From contig CP136068.1 in NCBI GenBank assembly GCA_032622095.1, forward strand, positions 151,617,151 to 151,681,150: a stretch of DNA of 64,000 nt, given 5' to 3'. The number at the start of each line of letters is the position of its first letter. Within the stretch, counting starts at the first letter, position 1. Shown one piece after another: positions 48,227 to 57,003 of this stretch. A program made the translations under genes and the position numbers. The DNA is from Siphonodentalium dalli (taxonomy: Eukaryota > Mollusca > Scaphopoda > Gadilida > Siphonodentaliidae). The notes below the pieces were generated by a model, which had not been told where the DNA came from, searched no databases, and saw nothing but the letters and a program-made list of their open reading frames with translations.

Positions 48227-48896
48227 CTTTTCGATTTACAAAATCAATTTCACCGAGAGGTTCCCTCGTCATTGGTAGTGACGTAATTGCGGCGTTTTGC
48301 GGTATTTTACTGCGGAGCCGGCGCCGGCGGCGGCGGAAACAACGGCGTCGGCGGCGGCGGCCGCCGGCGCCGTCGCCGCCGTCGCCGCCGTTGCCGCCGT
48401 TGCCGCCGTTGCCGCCGCCGCCGCAGTAAAATACCGCAAAACGCCGCAATTACGTCACTACTTTTCGATTTACAAAATCAATTTCACCGAGAGGTTCCCT
48501 CGTCATTGGTAGTGACGGCGGCGGAAACAACGGCGTCGGCGGCGGCGGCCGCCGGCGCCGTCGCCGCCGTCGCCGCCGTTGCCGCCGTTGCCGCCGTTGC
48601 CGCCGCCGCCGCAGTAAAATACCGCAAAACGCCGCAATTACGTCACTACTTTTCGATTTACAAAATCAATTTCACCGAGAGGTTCCCTCGTCATTGGTAG
48701 TGACGTAATTGCGGCGTTTTGCGGTATTTTACTGCGGCGGCGGCGGAAACAACGACGTCGGCGGCGGCGGCCGCCGGCGCCGTCGCCGTCGCCGGCGCCG
48801 CAGTAAAATACCGCAAAACGCCGCAATTACGTTACTACCAATGACGAGGGAACCTCTCGGTGAAATTGATTTTGTAAATCGAAAAGTGTTACCGAG
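48227..48896. repeat. GC-rich core: three tandem hairpin units
   Basis: The unit opens with CTTTTCGATTTACAAAATCA, then AGAGGTTCCCTCGTCATTGG and a hairpin whose stems are TAGTGACGTAATTGCGGCGT and ..TTTGCGGTATTTTACTGCGG with GCC/GGC-rich loop. Units start at 48227, 48461 and 48649 (spacing 234 and 188). A fourth, inverted partial unit (from 48837) leads into the right arm. The second unit has lost its left stem (GTGACGGCGG), and the third has a shortened loop. The segment is far richer in G and C than anything else in the window. Open frames here encode poly-Ala or poly-Arg and are not genes. Confidence 0.9.
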
Positions 48897-49179
48897 GATA
48901 GATTGACAAATGACTGCTATTGTATCTTTTGACAGATATGCGTGCCCAGACTCGTTTGATGTTCGCTATCGCATTACTATGTTTTAATAGCCGAGACTTC
49001 ACTTCTCGTCTGACTCTCTTACCGACAAGACCTGTTGATTCCCCGTCTACACAGTGCTTCTCCGGCAGACTATTTCATCTACATACAGTTATCAAACATA
49101 CGGACAGGACATATTTTAGGTTATAATGAACATTTGTATAAAGGAAATCCATATACCGAGACATTTTAGTCAAGTATAA

Positions 49180-50521
49180 ATGAAGCACCAGTGTTCAATT
49201 TGCTCTAGTGAGTATGTGCGGAACCATGATTTAATAAGACATGTACAATCTAAGCACACTGAGTTTGTTAACCGACACCCACAGCAGCAGCACCAAGCAG
49301 CAGCAACAAACAGTAGCAGCAACAGGCAGCAGCATAGTTATACTTATAGTTATACTCGATGACTTGATGCAAACTTCATCAAAAGACCAGAGAGTTAATG
49401 ATTTGCATTCCGAAGGAAGTCACCATTTGAACTTATCTTTGATAAGTTTGAACCAGAATTTCTACTACAACAAAGATCCAACGCAACGACGAAATTGTCA
49501 ATATTTGGTATTGTTCAATAACCCAATCGACAAGGGATTAATTTCAACATTATCAAGACAGATGTATCCTGAATGTCCTCAGCGTATGGTTCGAGAGTTT
49601 TCGGAAGCGACGAGTGAACCGTACGGTTACCTACTGGTGGATTTAAAAGCCGCAACACCGGACACATTACGTCTGCGACAGAATGTACTAAAAGAGGACA
49701 CGAACCAACATATGGGTGAATGGAATGGCATGAAATATAATCTCCAAAAAGACAGAGAACACCCAGATGAACAGAATGGGATGAAAAAACATACAAAAGA
49801 CACTGAGACCCAGGGTCAACAGAATGCGATGAAATACGATGACAGAGAACTCCCTGGTCAACAGAAGGGCATAACATATAATTATATTGTGCCCCAGGGT
49901 CAACATAATGACTATACTAACGACATAAGGCAACCTGGTGAGCTCGATGAAATTAATAAGAAGAACCGTCAAAACATAGACATTCGAGAAGACATGTCGT
50001 ACCCTTGTAATGACTGCGGGCTTTTGTTCGAAGATCATTATGATGTTCAGAGACACGTAAAAAACTGGTGTCAAGAAAATAAGTTAAAACGAAAATTAAC
50101 TGAGGACACGGATGATAGTCAGAATAAGAAAATTAAATTGAATGAAGATGAATACTTCAAAAGTTTGTGTGATGAAAGTAGAGATAAAACACGTGAGGAA
50201 TGGAGTGATAAAGTGGACACGTATAAGGAAAATGGCTCGAAAGAAACAGAAGCAAAAGAACAAGCTGACAAGGACCTTAAAAGTAAAGATATGAACCAAT
50301 TTATGAATGGTTATGCTTGGACAATAGTATCGTATCTGCAGCTGCGCAATGGGACTCTGCACAACAGAGTCATGGATAAAGTCGACAAATATTTGAATAA
50401 TGGTTATGGAGAATATGATGCAGTGAAAATGTCAATATTAAAGTACAAACCGATGCTAGAAAAATTCATGGACGAAACAAATGACACTTCTGACGAAAGT
50501 GATGACAATTCGGACGATTAA
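49180..50521 (+). pseudogene. Packaging-type ATPase, right-arm copy, deleted
   Basis: This is the inverted copy of the gene at 46233-47933. It lacks the equivalent of left positions 47407-47777 (371 bp), replaced by 12 bp (AGTTATACTTAT at 49336-49347) that look templated by the adjacent AGTTATACT. The net change of 359 bp shifts the frame. Residues of about 53-175 are gone, including Walker A and the stretch before Walker B, so the copy cannot be an ATPase. The downstream part from ILDDLM to DDNSDD stays open and is almost identical to the left copy (four or so replacements, such as NTDP to NKDP and EYRYDV to EDHYDV). AATAAA lies just after the stop. Confidence 0.9.
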
Positions 50522-51598
50522 ATTTCAATAAACTTCATCAACATGATATTCTCGTTTTCGTTATATATCTATAAGCTGGGGAGAGAGTGAGTGGATTATT
50601 GGGAATTGTAGAGTGAGAAACGATACGTAATGATAAAAGGCGCATTAAGTGCCCGAAAATTTGAACTTTAAATATTGTTCTGTGTCATTTTAACTTCCAA
50701 CCACTGCGCTTGTATTGTTAACATTCATTCATAATGAGTGTCTTGTGTCCCTTTAGAGTGTCTTGTGTTCCTGTAATATTCAAACACCAATATTGCATCA
50801 CGTCCCTTGTTTCGTGTCACTTTAACTCCTTGAGTGTATTGCCCCTTCTAATTATGTCATGTGCACATATGATACAATTCTAGTCATACCTGAGATTAAG
50901 TATAATGTAAACATCGGATTTGCTCATCAGACGATAATCTGACAATATTTACGCATGGTAAATTTATATTCATGCGTAACGGTAAGGTTAAGGTAATGTT
51001 TTTTGTAATGGTCATGATTTTGTTGCGGCCATGTTCTAGCATAGATCGATAAATAAGTTAAAGATTGTTATAAGTCATCGTTGTTTCACAGACAGTTCTA
51101 TTGGTGATCGAATTTGATAACTATTTTGTTGGAAAAACTAAGAGTGTTAGAGTAGCCTCCCTGTTATTTAAATAAAGAGCGTTTGTTTCGCTTATGTGCG
51201 ATTGAGCACAGGCGGTAACTAGGTATATCGAGTATATAACATATAGCGCCATCATATAAAAGATGAAAGAAACATATCAACAGCTTTGTTTAGTCTGATA
51301 TTACGTATGTATACGTGTGCACGTCTAACATGTGACCTTTGGTGAAATAGTGCTACACGATGCTTAATAACTTTATCGTGATAGAGAGGTAATAAATAAA
51401 GGCTCCTTGTTATTTACGTGAGAGTATAATGTCAAATTATTGCAAATAAAACATTGTGGACATATGTGGACACCCGATTGGCACACTTACTGATCACGTG
51501 ATAAGCTGCTAATAAGCTTAATATGTACAGATTACTTACTTTGGCGTAAGTATGAATAGCTCGATAAACTGATATGTACAGGTGATCACACACGCAAT

Positions 51599-51915
51599 CA
51601 TAGATATTTGTATACCATAACTCCCGAAAATAGTTAGCACAGATGAGGCAACATTATATATAAGATTATATATGAGCGTAAGTCTTACTACCTGGACTTC
51701 TCGAGAATAATGAACAGCTACACACATGCAATTAGTATAGAGCTATTTCTAAACATCGATTAATAAAATTAGCAGAGTTTCATACGCGATGGGGAGTTAA
51801 TGTCAAACGAGTCGAAACACTCATAACTGTAAAATGATACAATAGCAGTGATATAATGTTGCCTCATCGGTGCTAACTATGTTATGGAGTTTTTGTATAC
51901 AAATATCTATGAGTG
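51599..51915. repeat. Inverted repeat nested in the right arm
   Basis: This is the mirror of 44835-45155: CATAGATATTTGTATACCAT on one side and TTGTATACAAATATCTATGA on the other, with GTTGCCTCAT inside. Its presence in both arms shows that it predates the inverted duplication of the element. Confidence 0.75.
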
Positions 51916-52165
51916 TAAGTATGAATGTGGGGAGATAAGTGGTTATTACGTAATGTTGTTATAACAATGACACCGAAGTAACTTCAATTATTGAGTGTCT
52001 CATGACCTGTACGTATTATGTATGCATATTTTTTGCATAACTAATTATCGCGTTAATGCTAACAATGACACAGTTTATCAACCTTACGTGATAATAACCC
52101 GTTAAACAACTAATGTTGTTCAGACAAGATATCGATAATTGAACGAGTCGGACCACATATAACTG

Positions 52166-52414
52166 TCAACGGGATATAATAGAAGTCATTTGGTAAACCA
52201 AGGTGCGACTCTTTTCGACATTGTAACCCCCCACAATGTCGCGTGGGATTATGTGTTCATACTTGAAAATTTGTTCCATCGAATATGTCAGTTCATTCTG
52301 AGGGTTGTAATTTCGCATTACCCTCTTCGTCCGCTCATGATTCAACATAGTACATCTCAATACTTCCAATAATTCGCGATAATGCACACCTGTCATATAC
52401 TCAATAACTTCATC
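52166..52414 (-). CDS. Small ORF of the right arm, undeleted copy
   Basis: The frame gives 76 residues from the first Met at 52396 and is open upstream to at least 52414. It includes HYRELLEVLRCTMLNHERTK and, beyond the point where the left copy is deleted, EHIIPRDIVGGYNVEKSR and YQMTSIISR. It is charged and probably helical. I do not recognise the family. It reads toward the core, convergent with the ATPase, and has the AAACGCTCTTTATT box (AAAGAGCG in its own orientation) about 25-40 bp upstream. It may be a short protein or a fragment of a longer spliced or decayed gene. Confidence 0.4.
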   Translation of the reverse strand, partial: DEVIEYMTGVHYRELLEVLRCTMLNHERTKRVMRNYNPQNELTYSMEQIFKYEHIIPRDIVGGYNVEKSRTLVYQMTSIISR

Positions 52415-52870
52415 GTGATAGAGAAGTAAAGAATAAACGCTCTTTATTATTCATGTAAGAGTAATGGTGTCAAATTATTTCAGGTATGACAATTATATGA
52501 TGTATATTGATAACATTGGAATGTATGCATTCATACCGATGGTGACAATGTCCAAAATTACAGCGACTCGGACCTGTCCATACACATATAATTGGTATAA
52601 AAGCTATTTCATGAAAAATATTTAAAATTTGGTTGAACAAAAATAACAAAAGATATTACACGCAAATAATTAAAAAAAATTTAATACCGAGATTATCCGA
52701 AACCGAAAACTCATTATAAATTTTTGAGATTAAAACTTCTTTTTTTTAAACTTTTGAAAAAATATTTTGGGTTTTGAATTTTTTTTTTTTTGGGAATATT
52801 TTAGTACAAACAATTTTAGATCCAAAAAATCTATTTTTAGATGTGGGGGTAACGAGACCCCCTTACTACT

Positions 52871-52876
52871 TATGAC
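52871..52876. repeat. Target-site duplication TATGAC, right
   Basis: This second copy of TATGAC follows the terminal CTTACTACT of the element. The next bases (AAACTGGATGTAGAA) continue the LINE coding frame that was interrupted at 43945. Confidence 0.92.
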
Positions 52877-53037
52877 AAACTGGATGTAGAATCCAAAACG
52901 CGCGTTCTACTAACATGTATACATGAAAACATATACTGTGCTCCCGAAGAAGAAAATAAACTAATAGATTTTTTCGTGAACAAAGCTGCATTCCTCTGGA
53001 GAGTATATGTTGATCGACTGACGCCAGGTCCTGGCTA
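52877..53037 (+). pseudogene. LINE C-terminus downstream of the insertion
   Basis: In the frame set by the last LINE codon before the insertion (GAC at 43943-43945), this segment reads KLDVESKTRVLL, APEEENKLIDFFVNKAAFLW and ends at TAG (53035-53037). The late Lys-Leu-Ile and Phe-Leu-Trp pattern is typical of the tail after the LINE zinc motif. Finding coding sequence in the correct frame here is the strongest evidence for the right border of the palindromic element. Confidence 0.85.
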
Positions 53038-53590
53038 GATCTCCCAAACCTTCATATAAACTCGATCATAACATGCAGTTATAAGCGTGTTCGTAATTGT
53101 TCATACCACATGTATCTGTGTATTGTTTTACCAGTAAGTACATTTGTATGTATGTATGTTTGCCGTTTGTTTGGTTGTTTGTCTCGTATGCCTGCTTGTC
53201 TGACTGTCGTCTGTATGTCTGTAAGTAGTGCTGGGGAAATGGTCGGCTCCGAGTCGGTAAGACTGCACAAAGGCATTGGCGTTTGTGGGTCTTCCAGAGA
53301 GAGAGATCCCTGATTTGGGTCCAACTCCGGCTTGGTCGTCTCGGAGTATGCTATTTCTCTGTCTGTAGGTACGATATGGATGTAGAATGGAATGTCTATT
53401 TTATGTAGTGCATGAGTGTGTGTATATGTGTAGTTGGTTCGTCATACATATTGAGACATGTGTTGTAGATATGTTTGTAATCCTTAATTTTTAATACACT
53501 GTGTTATGTACCAAATTGGTGTTTGTTCTCATAATGTAACATTTATATATGAATCTCCATATATGGAGGATAATAAAGATATATATATAT
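53038..53590 (+). other. LINE 3' untranslated region
   Basis: After the stop come 550 bp with no coding capacity, a GTATGTATGTATGTTTG run, and CTCCATATATGGAGGATAAT + AAAGATATATATATATG. The AATAAA-like word followed by a short AT repeat is a plausible LINE 3' end; the matching 5' target duplication was not found. Confidence 0.6.
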
Positions 53591-54944
53591 GATTATACCC
53601 ATGAAATTATATCTTCCCATGGATCATTGATATGCGGGTGGTAATGCCAAATCAGCTATCTCTTTGATTTCACCTCGTCATGCCAGGGGTCATAAATCAG
53701 CTTGTGTCCAGAGAACACGACTTTGTCAGGGCGGCATCTTGTGTTGTACCACGATATAAGTTTACCAATTAGCTTGGCATGAATTTATCCATTGTGTGAC
53801 CGAAGACTGATGTCCAGCTTTATATGTATACATATAGTTTCATTAGATTCGAATCTAAAATGCAATTGATGTGTAATGAATTGAACACCCGGAGTGTCTT
53901 ATATAGTGTGTAGATTTGCAAATTTGCTACAAAACGACTTAATACAGTCAGCATGGTTATTTCTGGTGATATTCCCGACCCAATGTGGGTAAAACAAAGA
54001 GTATATCATTGATATCTGGTTGAACCGGTAATATAATCATTTTTTCTGTATATACATAGTGTAGAATACAAGCTCCTCGCTTGTTAGTATGTTACATACA
54101 TAGATTATACAATAGACGTCATGTTAACAATTTGTCTTTAAAATATTCGTAGTGTGAACGCGCGCACAATTTGTATGTGCATGGTACACGCACACTATAT
54201 TATGTATACTTGAGTAGTGCCACCGAAGATACCTTGTATTTACAGAATGAATAAATGATCATGTTGTTTTGTGTACGAAAGTTCAGTAAAGCCGGTTGTC
54301 CGATTCTCCCTCTGACTATATATTTGTACTGATACATATACACGAGTCGCTCTGAGGCGAGTATACTTATACAAGTCCCGGAACAAATCAGTCTCGGCAA
54401 ACAGTTGGATCAGCGCAATGGTGACGCAATGGGCATGCAACACATTTACCTACCATACACTATGGATGGAGGCCATTCATTTTTTAACGTACTTTGGAGG
54501 TAAACGTTGGGGTGTATTTGTCATAAGAGGACGATTATTAATTAAATTCTCTCAACGTCAAAAATGGACGCTGTAGTGGATGACGTCATACGTCAATATA
54601 AATAAAACTACTAATTTCAAATATATGAAAATGGCGAGGAACACAATCCTCCGTCATATACAAAAAGTAAATACATTGAAAAGATTATAGATTTGTATTG
54701 CCATAAAGAATACAGATTATATAACGCATAGACACGTATTATACTCGCAATTCCATTTGTTCACATAATTCTATTTATATAAATTTACCTTGCTGTTTTT
54801 CTAGAATAATTCGTGCTTTTTATTGTGCGCTGTACGAGTAAATCGTTAGAAACTATAGTTGTCAGCAAGAAATAAAAATATAGTTAAAGACAGAAAAAAC
54901 AATGGCCAACTTAAACATTTTAATGGTTTTTATGCTATTTATTT
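53591..54944. other. No recognised gene
   Basis: AT-rich DNA without motif-bearing frames or clear repeats. Confidence 0.4.
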
Positions 54945-55060
54945 TTTAATGCAGGATATGTGGATATACACGTACACATGCATGCCGCTGTAAACTGTAG
55001 CATGCCACGAATCTCTACTCTGGATAACGCCCATAGAGATCTCCGCGTTATTCTTTGTGT
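54945..55060 (+). repeat. Dispersed repeat family R2, copy
   Basis: TTTTTAATGCAGGATATG, TACACATGCATGCC, CACGAATCTCTACTCTGG and TAACGCCCATAGAGATC appear in the same order as at 60545-60660. The copy is cut short at about 55060, next to the fold-back at 55088. Confidence 0.65.
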
Positions 55061-55087
55061 GGCGTGGGATGACCATACGTCATATAG

Positions 55088-55251
55088 ATAGAACCGCATG
55101 AGTGTCTGGATTTTAATGAAATTATCGCACGATATTTGTTGGCGGAGCGATACCTCGAGTGCGGGACGCAGTCCCGCACGAGAGGTATCGCGTTCCGCCA
55201 ACAAATCGAGTGCGATAATTCGTCAAAATCCAGACACTCATGCGGTTCTAT
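55088..55251. repeat. 164-bp palindrome (fold-back)
   Basis: ATAGAACCGCATGAGTGTCT pairs with AGACACTCATGCGGTTCTAT, and the inner parts (TTTGTTGGCGGAGCGATACC, TCGAGTGCGGGACGC) also pair with only a few mismatches around the centre near 55170. Arms are about 80 bp. It would form a long hairpin if transcribed and is probably a fold-back MITE. Confidence 0.9.
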
Positions 55252-55756
55252 TTTTTAATACACATCTCCGTATCATAGTAAGTTGACTCACAATCGTACA
55301 TCTCCGGTACAGAAAATGTTAATTTAATTGAGTTTTAACGGCATGTTAGGTTAACGCAACAATCAGACAGGGAGCTCGTCTATCTGCGAGTGACCTTGAC
55401 CCATCTTTAATGATGCGTTTGAAATTAAATTCTGTGCCTCGATAAACATATTCTTGAAATGAAACTACTTGAATGATTCATCTCATCGATTGATCGCTTA
55501 TTGTTTCTTTATTGTCGTGATTGAAAAAGTAAAAATAGTAACGACGAGAACCAGTCTAACAACACTGAATGAAATAGTTCCGTCGACAGATTGCACTAGT
55601 GCGATTCTGAGAATTATCAAACGCCAGGAAACTCGTGCGATCATGCGATTTACGTTGATAGATATGTGATAAATAAATGACATGAAAGTTTCGTCGGCTA
55701 GCCATTACAAGAAAATGTCAGAAATTGTATCGCGCTCAAGATCATCTATATCTATA
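55252..55756. other. No recognised gene
   Basis: Short frames only. An open frame at 55469-55669 shows no recognisable domain. Confidence 0.4.
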
Positions 55757-55764
55757 TTTGCGAA

Positions 55765-55803
<39 letters not shown>

Positions 55804-56967
55804 GTTCTATAGAAATTCACAGGGGACCATCTAGATGATGCCAAAGGGGTCTACTAGGAGTAGCTTTTTACGAGAAAGATAATGGTCGGGGTTATAATTT
55901 TCTAAAGTGACGCCATTGTTGTCAGGGGCAGAAAAGGGGGAGGGGCAGAACAAAAATTTGTCGCCGATTGCCACCAAACTTATATATAATCATCCCCATA
56001 TTATGAGGAATATGATGGCGTGGTTTAAATATGGAAAAAGTCGCGTCGTTCGCGTCAGGGGTGCCCGGAAAGGGGGGGGGCAGATTTTTTTTTCTGTCGC
56101 CGATTACACGAAACTTGCATACAATCATCCCCAAGATATGAAGAATCCAACGGTGTGGTTTAAATATGTCAAAAGTGGCGTCGTTTGAGTCAGGGATGAA
56201 CGGAAGGGGAGAGGGGCACCAAAATTGATAAAACTAATTTTAGCGCCGATTTCCACCAAATTGATATATATTCTTCTTCATGATACAAGGAATCTAATTG
56301 TGCGATTTAACAACGCCAAATTTTTTTTTTTGGATGAGAGATTGGGAGGGGGTGGGCACTAAATTTGATAATAAGTCGCCGATTGCCACCACACTTATAC
56401 AAAATCATCCCCATGGTATGAGGAGTCTAATGGTGTGGCTTTTATCTGTCAAATGTGGCCTCATTCGAGTCAGGGTTGCATTGAAAGGGACAGGGGAACC
56501 AAAATTGATGCACAATTTTTTTAGCGCCAATTTCCACCAAATTGATACACGTTCTTATCCATGATACGAGGAATCTAATCGTGATTTAAAGACGCCATAG
56601 TGGTGCTGTTTGGGTGAGAGATGGAGAGGGGAGGGATTGGCACCAAATTTGATAAAAACAATTGTTTAGTCGCCGATTATCACCAAACTTATAAACAATC
56701 ATCTCCATGATACCAGTAGTGTAATCGTGTGGTTTAAGGATGTCACAAGTGGGGCCATTCGAGTCAGTGGTGTATAGAGATGAGAGGGACACAAAAAATT
56801 ATATCTATATGTTTAGTGCCGATTTCCACCAGATTGATACATATTCTTCTCCGTGATAAGAGGAATCTTATCGTGTGGTTTAGATACACCAAATTGGTGC
56901 CCTATGGGTGAGATATATGGTGACCTTAAATTTGATACGAATTTGTATACTCGCCAATTTTCACCAA

Positions 56968-57003
<36 letters not shown>

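Larger units (their letters stand above)
43946..52870. mobile_element. Palindromic Polinton-like element, 8.9 kb
   Basis: Both ends start AGTAGTAAGGGGGTCTCG and the two halves are near-identical inverted copies: a left arm of about 4.28 kb (43946-48226) and a right arm of about 3.97 kb (48897-52870) around a GC-rich core. The length difference is mostly explained by a 371-bp deletion in the right arm. The 6-bp duplication TATGAC and the intact LINE frame on either side show that the palindrome, and not one arm, was the integrated unit or formed without disturbing the ends. Gene order is small ORF inward, ATPase outward, core, ATPase outward, small ORF inward. Polinton integrases recognise AG-starting ends and leave 6-bp duplications. 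Polymerase, integrase, protease and capsid genes are all absent, so it must depend on a helper. Confidence 0.88.
35958..53590 (+). mobile_element. Host LINE carrying three nested insertions
   Basis: One APE-type non-LTR element runs from about 35958 to a polyadenylation-like AATAAAGATATATATATATG end near 53590. Its parts are an endonuclease N-half (to 36377), endonuclease C-half (40442-41007), linker and RT (41480-43945) and C-terminus plus 3' region (52871-53590). Three foreign blocks interrupt it: 36378-40441, 41084-41475 and 43946-52870. Removing each block with one target duplication leaves about 4.2 kb, normal for such an element. The frame resumes exactly at the first and third joins. 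The LINE itself has one stop, a 50-bp duplication and about three frameshifts. Confidence 0.9.

Noticed and set aside
48202-48906. Open frames coding poly-Ala, poly-Arg or poly-Gly
   Set aside because: They come from GCC/GGC hairpin loops at the core of the palindromic element and occur on both strands in all phases.
43946-52870. Palindrome as an assembly or library artefact
   Set aside because: The arms differ by distinct deletions and substitutions, the flanks carry a matching 6-bp duplication, and different halves of one LINE lie on the two sides. A chimeric read or mirrored contig would not give this. Long reads would still be the decisive test.
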